Source: an uncultured Rhodospirillales bacterium (GTDB lineage: Bacteria > Pseudomonadota > Alphaproteobacteria > ATCC43930 > CGMCC-115725). From it: 11,432 nt of DNA. The notes beneath the pieces are model-generated. The model was not told where the DNA came from, did not search any database, and saw only the letters and a list, made by a program, of their open reading frames with translations. Position 1 is the first letter of the stretch, and each line of letters starts with the position of its first letter. Below are positions 1 through 8,107 of the stretch, in pieces. The stretch spans positions 1-11,432 of the forward strand of contig CAIUCF010000174.1 in assembly GCA_903897565.1 (NCBI GenBank), given 5' to 3'. A program made the position numbers and the translations under genes.

Positions 1-1062
1 CGGCCGACCGGTGAGCCGCTCGTAGATCAGCCGGCCGACGATCTGCCCGTCCTCGATCAGGAACGGCACCTCGTGCGAGCGCACCTCCAGCACGGCGCGG
101 CTGCCGCTGCCGCCGGTTTCGGCCCAGCCGAAGCCGGGGTCGAAGAAGCCGGCGTAGTGGACGCGGAATTCGCCCACCAGCGTGTCGTAGGGCAGCATTT
201 CGGCAGCGTAGTCGGGTGGGACCACGACGGCTTCCTTGGAGGCGAGGATGTAGAAATCCTGCGGGTCGAGCACGACCCCGTCCTCGCGGGCATGGACCGG
301 TTCCCAGAAGTCGACCGGGTCGTAATGATTGATGCGGTCGAGTTCGATCAGCGCGGCGTGGCGCTTGGCGCGATAGCCGACGACACCGTTCCAGGCCTCG
401 CCAGCGAGATCGACAGTGAAAGCAAGGCCGTTCTTGATGTCGGCCTCGCCGATCTCCGGCCCGTCGACCAGGCTCACGGCCTCGTGCAAGCGCTTCAACT
501 CGGCGTCACTCGGCTGCGGCGTGCCGCGGCGGATGCGCAGCTGCATCAGACGGGTGCCCTCGCGGACCTTGACGGCGAAGGCGCGCGGCGAGATTTCGGC
601 GTACAAAGGTCCGCGATAACCTTCGCGGACGCGATCGAATTCCGGGCCGTTGTCGGTCAGCAGCCGCGAGAACAGGTCGAGCCGGCCGGTCGAGCTCTTG
701 GGATTGGCGATCGCGCTCATGCGCTTGCGCAGGGCGAGGGATTCCAGCAGCGGTACGATATAGACGCAGTTGCGCTCGAACACCGCGCCCTTGGTGAGGT
801 CGAGCGTGTACATGGCGTAGCGCTCGAGCTTCTGCTCGACCGTGCTGTTGCGGCCGGGCAGGAAACTGGCCCGCACCCGATAGGCGATGGGCCCGAGGCG
901 GAGATCGAGGCTGGCCGGCTGGATCTGATCCGGGTCGAGCGGCGCCGAGAGCAGGATCTCGCGGCCCTGCTCCACCATCTCACGCAGGGATTGCGAAGGC
1001 AGGATGCCGGTTGAGCGTTCGCCGTCGCTGTCGGCGGCGATGTCGGGGATATCTGTCGTCAT
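1..1062 (-). CDS. dcd: dCTP deaminase, two-domain type (3' end outside window)
   Basis: Deaminates dCTP to dUTP in the cytosol, feeding dUTPase and thymidylate synthase. I translated the minus strand from the ATG at 1062: 354 codons stay open to the left edge, so the stop lies outside. The protein has two tandem dUTPase-fold halves, as in the alphaproteobacterial DCD_N family (about 360-370 residues), so only a few C-terminal residues should be missing. The N-terminal half carries NPKSSTGRLD (120-129), the conserved SS-x-x-R signature of Dcd, and a GYRGPLYAEI segment (148-157). The C-terminal half carries FDPGFGWAE (307-315) and AVLEVR (323-328), whose Glu matches the catalytic Glu of single-domain Dcd, then GQIVGRLIYERLTG (339-352). 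The ATG is 11 bases after the glmS stop with only a weak GGGACC upstream, which suggests co-transcription with glmU-glmS. Function is fairly certain from motifs; which half is catalytic is inference. Confidence 0.9.
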   Translation of the reverse strand, partial: MTTDIPDIAADSDGERSTGILPSQSLREMVEQGREILLSAPLDPDQIQPASLDLRLGPIAYRVRASFLPGRNSTVEQKLERYAMYTLDLTKGAVFERNCVYIVPLLESLALRKRMSAIANPKSSTGRLDLFSRLLTDNGPEFDRVREGYRGPLYAEISPRAFAVKVREGTRLMQLRIRRGTPQPSDAELKRLHEAVSLVDGPEIGEADIKNGLAFTVDLAGEAWNGVVGYRAKRHAALIELDRINHYDPVDFWEPVHAREDGVVLDPQDFYILASKEAVVVPPDYAAEMLPYDTLVGEFRVHYAGFFDPGFGWAETGGSGSRAVLEVRSHEVPFLIEDGQIVGRLIYERLTGRP

Positions 1063-1073
1063 GGGTCCCGGTT

Positions 1074-2897
<1,824 letters not shown>

Positions 2898-2902
2898 GGC
2901 GT

Positions 2903-4255
2903 TCAGGCCTTCTTTCCGGCGGTGGCGCGACGGTTCTCGCGGAAACGGGTTGCCTGTTCCGGCTTGGTGACCTGGCGGGAGCGGCCGAGGCCGAGCGAAT
3001 TCGCCGGCAGATCTTCGGTGATGACGCTGCCGGCCGCGGTGATCGCGCCGTCGCCGATGGTCACGGGGGCGACGAAGGCGGTATCGCTGCCGACGAAGAC
3101 ATCGGCGCCGATGGTGGTGCGATGCTTGGCGAAGCCGTCGTAATTACAGGTGATGGTGCCGGCGCCGATATTGGAACGCGGCCCGACCGTGGCGTCGCCG
3201 AGATAGGTCAGGTGGTTGGCCTTCGCGCCCGCCGCCATGGTGGTGTTCTTGAGTTCGACGAAATTGCCGATATGGACGCCCTCGGCGAGAACGCTGCCGG
3301 GGCGCAGCCGCGCGAACGGACCGATGATCGCATCGCTGGCGATGGTGGCGCCCTCGATATGCGAGAACGGCTTGATCTCGACGCGGTCGGCGATGCTGAC
3401 ACCGGGGCCGATCACGACGTTCTGGCCGATCACGACATCGCGGCCGAAGCGGGTATCGGCGCTGAGATATATGCTGGCGGGATCGCTCAGGGTCACGCCC
3501 TCCTCCATCGCCTTGACGCGCAGACGCTGCTGGAAGATCGCCTCGGCGGCGGCGAGATCGACGCGGGAATTGACGCCGGCCAACTCGTCGGCGTCAGCCT
3601 CGACGGCACGAACATTGAGGCCCTGGGCGCGGGCCAAGGCGACGATATCGGTCAGGTAGTATTCGCCCTTGAGCGGGTTCGGCACGATCTGGTCGATCAG
3701 GCTCCAGAGATAGGTGCCGGCGATCGCCATCACGCCGGAATTGCACAAGCCGATCTGCAGCTGCTCTGGGGTCGCGTCGGCGGCCTCCACGATTGCCGAC
3801 AAGGTGCCGTCGGGATCGACGATCAGCCGGCCATAGGCACCGGGATCGGCAGGCGTCATCCCCAACACGACCACTGCCGCGTCGTAAGCACGGCGCGCGG
3901 CGACGAGGCTGCGCAGGGTCTGCGCCGTCAGCAGCGGCGTGTCGCCATAGACGACGAGGACCGTATCCGCGGTGATCGCCCCGAGCGCCTCGCGCGCGGC
4001 CGCGACGGCATGGCCGGTACCGAGCTGTTCGGCCTGCAACGCCACCGGATGAGGTTGCGCAGCGGCGGCAACACCGGGCATGTTGGGACCAGCGACGACG
4101 ACGGTGCGATCAGGCCCCAATTCGGCGATGCCGTCGAGAACATGGGCGAGCATCGGCTTGCCGGCGATGCGGTGCAGCACCTTGGGCAGATCGGACCGCA
4201 TCCGGGTGCCCTTGCCTGCGGCGAGGACGACGGCAGCGAGACGGAAAAACGACAT
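2903..4255 (-). CDS. glmU: bifunctional N-acetylglucosamine-1-phosphate uridyltransferase / glucosamine-1-phosphate acetyltransferase
   Basis: Performs the last two steps to UDP-N-acetylglucosamine: acetyl-CoA-dependent acetylation of glucosamine-1-phosphate, then uridylyl transfer from UTP. I chose the ATG at 4255 (450 residues; E. coli GlmU has 456). The open frame extends 56 codons further, but that part crosses the divergent promoter gap and resembles nothing, while MSFFRLAAVVLAAGKGTRM fits the family start and has an AGGA 5 bases upstream. The N-terminal Rossmann-like uridyltransferase shows LAAGKGTRM (11-19), Lys25, QLGTGHAV (77-84), YGDTPLL (103-109), YYLTD (199-203) and GVNSR (227-231). 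From about 250 onward a left-handed beta-helix of hexapeptide repeats carries Arg318, Lys336, His348, Tyr351 and CNYDG (370-374), matching the sugar and acetyl-CoA sites of E. coli GlmU. First gene of the glmU-glmS-dcd unit. Confidence 0.97.
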   Translation of the reverse strand: MSFFRLAAVVLAAGKGTRMRSDLPKVLHRIAGKPMLAHVLDGIAELGPDRTVVVAGPNMPGVAAAAQPHPVALQAEQLGTGHAVAAAREALGAITADTVLVVYGDTPLLTAQTLRSLVAARRAYDAAVVVLGMTPADPGAYGRLIVDPDGTLSAIVEAADATPEQLQIGLCNSGVMAIAGTYLWSLIDQIVPNPLKGEYYLTDIVALARAQGLNVRAVEADADELAGVNSRVDLAAAEAIFQQRLRVKAMEEGVTLSDPASIYLSADTRFGRDVVIGQNVVIGPGVSIADRVEIKPFSHIEGATIASDAIIGPFARLRPGSVLAEGVHIGNFVELKNTTMAAGAKANHLTYLGDATVGPRSNIGAGTITCNYDGFAKHRTTIGADVFVGSDTAFVAPVTIGDGAITAAGSVITEDLPANSLGLGRSRQVTKPEQATRFRENRRATAGKKA

Positions 4256-4337
4256 GATTCCTGCGAATGTAAGCTTTACGATTGGCAAAATTTGCACAGG
4301 TTTTGTGGCCTGCGCCAAACAAGAAATGTGACTGAAG
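4256..4337. promoter_or_regulatory. divergent promoter region between glmU and gph
   Basis: This 82-base gap must hold the leftward promoter for glmU-glmS-dcd and the rightward promoter for the phosphatase gene. It is visibly richer in A/T than the flanking genes. TTGGCA (4282-4287) could be a -35 element for the rightward gene, and TTGGCG on the minus strand (4318-4313) one for glmU, but neither has a convincing -10 partner at 16-18 bases. A short dyad GCAAA-A-TTTGC (4285-4295) lies near the middle. The role is inferred from gene layout more than from sequence matches. Confidence 0.4.
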
Positions 4338-5015
4338 ATGAAAGCGCTCGATTCCTGCCTGATAATCTTCGACCTCGACGGCACGCTGATCGACAGTGCC
4401 GGCGATATTTGTTTGGCTGTCAATGGCTTGCTCGCTGAACTGGACTGCGAGCCGCTCTCGGTCGCCGAGGTTCGCGGCTTCGTCGGCGAAGGTGCCCGGC
4501 GGCTGGTCGAGAAGCTTCTGGTCGCCCGCCCCGACGCCCGGACCGATGTCGATTCGGCACTCGCCCGCTTCCTGCATCTCTACGAGACCACACCGACGAC
4601 CCACACCACGCTCTATCCGGACCTGCGCCCGACGCTCGAAGGCCTGATCGCGGCGGGCGCCACCCTGGCGGTCTGCACCAATAAGCCGGGCACGGCGACC
4701 CGTAACGTGCTGCGCGACCTCGATCTGGCGCGCTACTTCGAGACCGTGATCGCCGGCGACACGCTGCACGTGCGCAAGCCCGATCCCGGCATGATCGACG
4801 CCGTGATTTCCCTGAACGGCCACGAGACCAAGCACGTCGTCCTCGTCGGCGACAGCGAGATCGACGCCGCGACCGCGATCGCCGCGGAGATCCCGTTCAT
4901 CCTGATGACCTTCGGCTATCGCCACAAGCCGGCCGAGGAAATCCCGGCGACACACCGCCTCGATCACTTCAAGGATCTGATCGGCTTGCTGCCGCTCGGC
5001 GCTGGATTATCCTGA
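4338..5015 (+). CDS. gph: HAD-family phosphatase, phosphoglycolate phosphatase type
   Basis: Probably hydrolyses 2-phosphoglycolate, a product of DNA repair of oxidised ends and of Rubisco oxygenation, to glycolate; related HAD enzymes act on other small phosphate esters. The 225-residue protein has all four HAD motifs: FDLDGTLID (11-19, Asp12 nucleophile and Asp14 acid/base), CTNKP (113-117), RKPDP (146-150, Lys147) and GDSEIDAATA (171-180, Asp172 and Asp176 for Mg2+). A helical cap lies at about 20-85, including EVRGFVGEGARRLVEKLL, the Gph-type cap segment. Length fits the family (about 220-230). Only a weak GAAG precedes the ATG. It faces away from glmU, a neighbourhood common in Alphaproteobacteria. 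HAD membership is sure; the exact substrate rests on similarity alone. Confidence 0.88.
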   Translation: MKALDSCLIIFDLDGTLIDSAGDICLAVNGLLAELDCEPLSVAEVRGFVGEGARRLVEKLLVARPDARTDVDSALARFLHLYETTPTTHTTLYPDLRPTLEGLIAAGATLAVCTNKPGTATRNVLRDLDLARYFETVIAGDTLHVRKPDPGMIDAVISLNGHETKHVVLVGDSEIDAATAIAAEIPFILMTFGYRHKPAEEIPATHRLDHFKDLIGLLPLGAGLS

Positions 5016-5028
5016 ACACCCCGGTATC

Positions 5029-5913
5029 ATGATCGGGACCCTTGCCCCCGATCGGACCAAGATGGACGCGCCCCGGATCAGCCTCGTCACCACCTGTCTC
5101 AATGCCGGCGCTACGATCGAGCGTACCGTGATCTCGGTGCTCGGGCAGCGCTACCCGAAACTCGACTACATCGTCATGGACGGCGGCTCGCAGGACGGCA
5201 CGGCGGAAGTGCTGCGCCGCTATCGCCGTTTCTTCGCCCATCTCGACGCGGGACCGGCTGAATCGCGGGCCGCCCTGGCCGCCAAGGGCTTCGCGCGCGC
5301 CGAAGGCGAGATCATGGCCTGGATCGATGACGATACGACCCTGGCACCGCTGACGCTCGACTTCGTCTCCTGGTTCTTCACGGCCCATCCGACCGTCGAC
5401 GTGATCTATAGTCATCGGCTGACCATCGATGGCGAGGACCGCGCCGTCGGTTACGATATTCTGCCGGCACTCTCGGCGAAACAGGCGCGTCGCCACCCGC
5501 TGATTCCCCAGGAAACCTGCTTCTGGCGGCGATCGCTCTACGAACGCTGCGGCGGGATCGATCCTCGCTTTACCGCCGCACCCGCCTATGATCTCCAGGT
5601 CCGCTTGCTCGAACGCGGTCGCGCGCGACGGGTCGACCGCTTTCTCGCCGCGCGCCGTCGGCGGCCGGATACGAATGGCGGAATGCCGGCGGGCTTCGAG
5701 GACGAGGTCCGCCATATCCAGGCGGTCCATGGCATGACACCGCGCGCCTGGTCGCGGTGGTCCGAGGCCCGGCTCCGTGACACGATTGCGGCACATGGTC
5801 AGCAATTCGCCGAGGCCGGCGCCTGTCGGCCGGGATGTCTTCCCGGCCTCGGCTGGAGCTATGATCGATTGTGGGGTGGTACCCTGCACGTTCCCAGAGA
5901 GAACGGGGTCTGA
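5029..5913 (+). CDS. family 2 glycosyltransferase
   Basis: Transfers a sugar from a nucleotide-sugar donor; the acceptor is unknown. The 294-residue protein starts with a GT-A fold: PRISLVTTCLNAG (15-27), the family 2 first strand and turn, then YIVMDGGSQDGTAE (47-60) and WIDDDT (98-103), whose acidic cluster is the metal- and donor-binding DxD region. The segment IPQETCFWRRSLYERCGGID (159-178) matches the acceptor-side block of WcaA-like transferases, followed by YDLQVRL (187-193). No membrane segment is evident, so it should act at the cytosolic face. The start is uncertain: the ATG at 5029 lacks a ribosome binding site, while an in-frame ATG at 5062 (residue 12) has a weak GGA 5 bases upstream and also fits the family. 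I kept 5029 because the extra codons have the usual G/C third positions. It lies 13 bases after gph, so the two are probably co-transcribed. Confidence 0.85.
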   Translation: MIGTLAPDRTKMDAPRISLVTTCLNAGATIERTVISVLGQRYPKLDYIVMDGGSQDGTAEVLRRYRRFFAHLDAGPAESRAALAAKGFARAEGEIMAWIDDDTTLAPLTLDFVSWFFTAHPTVDVIYSHRLTIDGEDRAVGYDILPALSAKQARRHPLIPQETCFWRRSLYERCGGIDPRFTAAPAYDLQVRLLERGRARRVDRFLAARRRRPDTNGGMPAGFEDEVRHIQAVHGMTPRAWSRWSEARLRDTIAAHGQQFAEAGACRPGCLPGLGWSYDRLWGGTLHVPRENGV

Positions 5914-5992
5914 CGATCCGTTATCGCCATCATCACGAACCCTTGGAATTCGAGATCGGTGTCTAGCGAACGACGCTGCATTGCGATCACCG

Positions 5993-6019
5993 GGAGAGCC
6001 CGCCGGGTCGGGACTCTCC
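5993..6019 (+). terminator. GC-rich hairpin downstream of the glycosyltransferase gene
   Basis: GGAGAGCCCG (5993-6002) pairs with CGGG (6009-6012) and CTCTCC (6014-6019), leaving one bulged A (6013) and a 6-base loop: a 10-bp stem. It sits about 80 bases after the glycosyltransferase stop, in the gap between convergent genes. There is no T-tract on either side, so it is not a standard intrinsic terminator; it may stabilise the 3' end or mark a Rho-dependent stop. The structure is directly visible, the role is inferred. Confidence 0.35.
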
Positions 6020-6043
6020 TATCAGCAGTCGAGGCGCAATGCG

Positions 6044-6074
6044 AAAATTTGCAAATTGCAAGGCATTTTGCAAA
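6044..6074 (-). terminator. AT-rich hairpin with T-tract, possible terminator of the HTH gene
   Basis: TTTGCAAATTGC (6048-6059) and GCATTTTGCAAA (6063-6074) are inverted copies matching at 11 of 12 positions around a 3-base loop. Read on the minus strand, the stem is followed at once by TTTT (6047-6044). It lies about 30 bases beyond the stop of the minus-strand HTH gene, as an intrinsic terminator would. The stem is A/T-rich and therefore weak; a protein-binding site is the alternative. Confidence 0.4.
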
Positions 6075-6105
6075 CACTCTTGCGCCCGACGAGACGACCG
6101 ACCCG

Positions 6106-6363
6106 TCAAAAACCGGCGTGATGCGCCTCCGCGCCCGCTGCCGCGCGCTCGCGCTTGACGAAAGGCTGGCCCCGGCGCGCGGCTTCGATAATCGATGCGT
6201 GACGGCAGATGCTCTCGGGAATTTCGCTCTCTCCCTTGATATACCTTGAAATTGTTGCCCTTTTACGGCCGAGCTGATCCGCGGCGGCAGTGAGCGACAG
6301 GTTCATCCTGCGCATCCACGCGGCAAGGTCGTCGGCGCTGGCGATTTCGATCAATCCGGACAT
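6106..6363 (-). CDS. small Cro/C1-type helix-turn-helix protein
   Basis: Probable DNA-binding regulator of 85 residues. A compact helix-turn-helix spans about 11-60: DDLAAWMRRMNLSLTAAADQ opens it (11-30), then LGRKRATISRYIKGE (31-45), in which the L-G-x-x-x-x-T-I-S-R-Y pattern is the turn and recognition helix of the Cro/C1 (XRE) family. The C-terminal 25 residues are basic, then Ala/His-rich, and probably disordered; no toxin or sensor domain is present. The start is well supported: GGGAGAAG lies 6 bases before the ATG at 6363. It is transcribed away from an AT-rich gap that holds a dyad and a direct repeat, a plausible place for autoregulation. It could be a chromosomal or phage-derived repressor or an orphan antitoxin; I see no toxin partner next to it. 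HTH assignment is solid, the role is not. Confidence 0.75.
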   Translation of the reverse strand: MSGLIEIASADDLAAWMRRMNLSLTAAADQLGRKRATISRYIKGESEIPESICRHASIIEAARRGQPFVKRERAAAGAEAHHAGF

Positions 6364-6670
6364 GAGCTTCTCCCGTCAGATGTAGGGTCATCGGAACGGA
6401 CCCTTCACGCGGAGACACTGCAACTGCCTTGCCGAACTCTGGCACGTCGGGAAGCACGACGTTTCGACTTCGTCACGAACCTCGAGTTTTATCGAAATAC
6501 AAACATGAACAAATAGTAACGATAATATATTTTGATTAAATCTAGATTAAACATCGTTAATAAATTGTCTATATATTGAGTTCACAAAAATATCACACTA
6601 TTTGGATCGAACATCATTCATGATCGTTTACTGGAGATCGCAAAATGCGCGATCAACTAGGAGAGGATCC
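6364..6670. promoter_or_regulatory. gene-free divergent region with an AT-rich core
   Basis: This 307-base stretch separates the minus-strand HTH gene from the plus-strand small gene. Bases 6364-6480 have ordinary composition and include a 6-bp hairpin AGGGTC/GACCCT (6384-6404) in what would be the HTH gene's leader. Bases 6481-6600 contain 28 G or C in 120 (23%), far below the surroundings. Inside are the dyad TAACGAT (6517-6523) / ATCGTTA (6553-6559), the direct repeat GATTAAA (6534-6540 and 6545-6551) and the palindrome AATCTAGATT (6539-6548). TTGTCT (6565-6570) and AAATAT (6588-6593), 17 bases apart, could be a rightward promoter. So many A/T-rich hexamers match a -10 that no promoter can be fixed by eye. 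Confidence 0.5.
6517..6559. repeat. hyphenated dyad with an 11-base-spaced direct repeat
   Basis: TAACGAT (6517-6523) and ATCGTTA (6553-6559) are perfect inverted copies. An inner pair GATT (6534-6537) and AATC (6539-6542) shares exactly the same centre, base 6538. The word GATTAAA occurs at 6534 and again at 6545, one helical turn apart. This layout suits a dimeric regulator, with the adjacent HTH protein the obvious candidate. In such A/T-rich DNA chance matches are more likely than usual. Confidence 0.4.
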
Positions 6671-6886
6671 GTGCTCGCACTAGAACAACGACCAGACGTG
6701 ACGGAAATGTTGCGGCATGATCGAGCGCTCCGGGAGGCGCTGGCAAGACATGAATCCGCGCTCGGTCGGTTGCGTTACGAACTGCCGAACCCCAGCGAGG
6801 CGACGCTGTCGGAACTGGCGGCGGCGGAAGCCGAGCTACGGCGCTCGCAAAAGCTTAGAGACGCCTTCGTCCAGCGTCGCGGATAG
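6671..6886 (+). CDS. small protein of unknown function, 71 residues, charged helical
   Basis: I do not recognise this gene. The GTG at 6671 is preferred because AGGAG (6659-6663) sits 7 bases upstream; the frame is open back to about 6602 but the added codons are A/T-rich and unlikely to be coding. The protein is almost all helix-forming and highly charged. Residues 10-35 (TEMLRHDRALREALARHESA, 11-30) and 44-66 (ATLSELAAAEAELRRSQKLR, 44-63) look like two amphipathic helices joined by ELPNPSE, suggesting a helical hairpin or short coiled coil. It has no signal peptide, membrane segment or Cys. Codon choice becomes G/C-rich after the first ten codons, which supports real translation. Its stop is one base from the stop of the convergent aldo/keto reductase gene. 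It might be an oligomerising or adaptor protein, but that is a guess. Confidence 0.55.
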   Translation: MLALEQRPDVTEMLRHDRALREALARHESALGRLRYELPNPSEATLSELAAAEAELRRSQKLRDAFVQRRG

Positions 6887-6887
6887 A

Positions 6888-7838
6888 TCAGGCGCTCGCC
6901 GTATCGAGCAGGGCGAGGTCCTGCGGCGTCAGCGCGAGGTGAACGGACCGCGCCAGGCTCGCCATTTGCTTGAGATTGGTCGCGCTCGCGATCGGCGCAG
7001 TAACGGCCTTCTGTGCGATGAGCCAGGCCAGAGCGACTTCGGCCGGCTTCGCACCGTGCTGGGAAGCGACGGCATCAAGCGCGTCGAGAATGCGCATTCC
7101 CCGGGGATTGAGATACTTGGCAATACCCTCGCCCCGGGCGCTCTTGGCCAGATCGGCCTCCGAGCGATACTTGCCTGAGAGAAAGCCGGAGGCGAGGCTG
7201 TAATAGGTGATCACGCCGATATTCTCGCGGAGTACCAGCTCCTGCAGCGCCGGGTCGAAGCCACCGCGATCGAATAGATTATATTCGGGTTGCAGCGTCT
7301 GATAGCGCGGCAAGTCCCGCTCCTTCGCCACTTTGAGGGCGGCTGCCAGCTGCGCGGCGTTGAAGTTCGAGCAGCCGATCGCGCGGATCTTGCCGGCCTT
7401 CAGCAATCTGTCGTAGGCCCCCAAGGTCTCTTCGTTGCTGGCGCTGGCGACATACCAATGCGACTGGTAGAGGTCGATCTGCTCGATGCCGAGGCGACGC
7501 AGCGAGCCTTCGACAGATGACGCGATCCAGGGGGCGGAGAGATCCTTCTCCGGCTTGCCGAGGGCAGAGCCCACCTTGGTCAGGATCAACACCTTGTCGC
7601 GCTTGGCCGGATTGGCCTTCAGCCACTTGCCGATGATGGTCTCGGACTCGCCGCCGACATTGCCTGGCGCCCAGGCCGAATAGACATCGGCGGTATCGAT
7701 CGCATTGAGTCCAGCATCGACGAATGCGTCGAGCAGCGCAAAACTGGTCTTCTCATCGACCGTCCAACCGAACACGTTGCCGCCGAAGACGAGAGGCGCG
7801 ATATCGAGACCGGTCGTGCCGAGGGGTCGCAGTGTCAT
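6888..7838 (-). CDS. aldo/keto reductase
   Basis: NAD(P)H-dependent reductase of aldehydes or ketones, cytosolic; substrate unknown. The 316-residue protein is a TIM barrel of the aldo/keto reductase superfamily (COG0667-like). The catalytic tetrad is visible: Asp48 and Tyr53 in AIDTADVY (46-53), Lys88 in LILTKVG (84-90) and His127 in IDLYQSHWY (121-129). The early GGNVFGW (19-25) and the GGESETIIGKWL stretch (62-73) are typical of the class. The frame is open 16 codons further upstream, but the ATG at 7838 has GGAGG 9 bases before it and gives the family start MTLRPLGTTGLDIAPL. Length matches relatives (about 310-340). It diverges from the LAL regulator and could belong to the same pathway, but there is no direct sign of shared control. 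Confidence 0.93.
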   Translation of the reverse strand: MTLRPLGTTGLDIAPLVFGGNVFGWTVDEKTSFALLDAFVDAGLNAIDTADVYSAWAPGNVGGESETIIGKWLKANPAKRDKVLILTKVGSALGKPEKDLSAPWIASSVEGSLRRLGIEQIDLYQSHWYVASASNEETLGAYDRLLKAGKIRAIGCSNFNAAQLAAALKVAKERDLPRYQTLQPEYNLFDRGGFDPALQELVLRENIGVITYYSLASGFLSGKYRSEADLAKSARGEGIAKYLNPRGMRILDALDAVASQHGAKPAEVALAWLIAQKAVTAPIASATNLKQMASLARSVHLALTPQDLALLDTASA

Positions 7839-8107
7839 GGGTCGATGCCTCCAGCTATGTCGCGCCCGATACCGACGCGTCACCATTGCATTCTCGATTA
7901 GCTCATGCGCATCGCAAACGCCAGACGCCTGTTCGACTCGGGACCGATACTCAGTCTCGATGCCACCGAAGGCGCCCGATAATTAACTGATATTTCTATG
8001 TAATCCTGCGGAGAATTGACATCCCTGAGGTCGCTTGACAAATCTCCGGCCGTGTTGCGACCATCCAGCGCGGCATGGATCCGGCAGCACATAATCAATG
8101 GACTAAG
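7839..8107. promoter_or_regulatory. divergent region between the aldo/keto reductase and the LAL regulator
   Basis: No gene is supported in these 269 bases. Two TTGACA hexamers, perfect -35 matches for the rightward direction, lie at 8016-8021 and 8035-8040, 19 bases apart, but neither has a good -10 at 16-18 bases. The 10-mer GCGCCCGATA occurs at 7862-7871 and 7972-7981, exactly 110 bases apart, and its CCGATA core a third time at 7944-7949. A short palindrome ATGCGCAT is at 7905-7912. Bases 7980-8008 are the most A/T-rich part. Confidence 0.35.

Noticed and set aside
73..1014. A 313-codon plus-strand open frame opposite dcd
   Set aside because: The opposite strand encodes a dCTP deaminase with family motifs along its whole length; the plus frame shows none.
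4256..4423. A 56-codon N-terminal extension of glmU
   Set aside because: It would fill the divergent promoter gap and overlap gph. The extra residues are not GlmU-like, and the ATG at 4255 has an AGGA upstream.
3122..4438. A 438-codon plus-strand open frame opposite glmU
   Set aside because: Antisense to a complete GlmU and continuing into gph in another frame; no recognisable domain.
5777..6249. Plus-strand open frames overlapping and following the glycosyltransferase (5777-6121, 5959-6249)
   Set aside because: They overlap recognised genes, lack ribosome binding sites and run through the intergenic hairpins. Their translations look random.
6384..6404. Hairpin AGGGTC/GACCCT upstream of the HTH gene as a riboswitch or attenuator
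   Set aside because: Only a 6-bp stem with a 9-base loop, no alternative pairing or T-tract seen; not enough for a regulatory RNA call.
7898..8098. A 66-codon minus-strand open frame in the divergent gap before the LAL regulator
   Set aside because: No ribosome binding site, no G/C third-position bias and no recognisable sequence.
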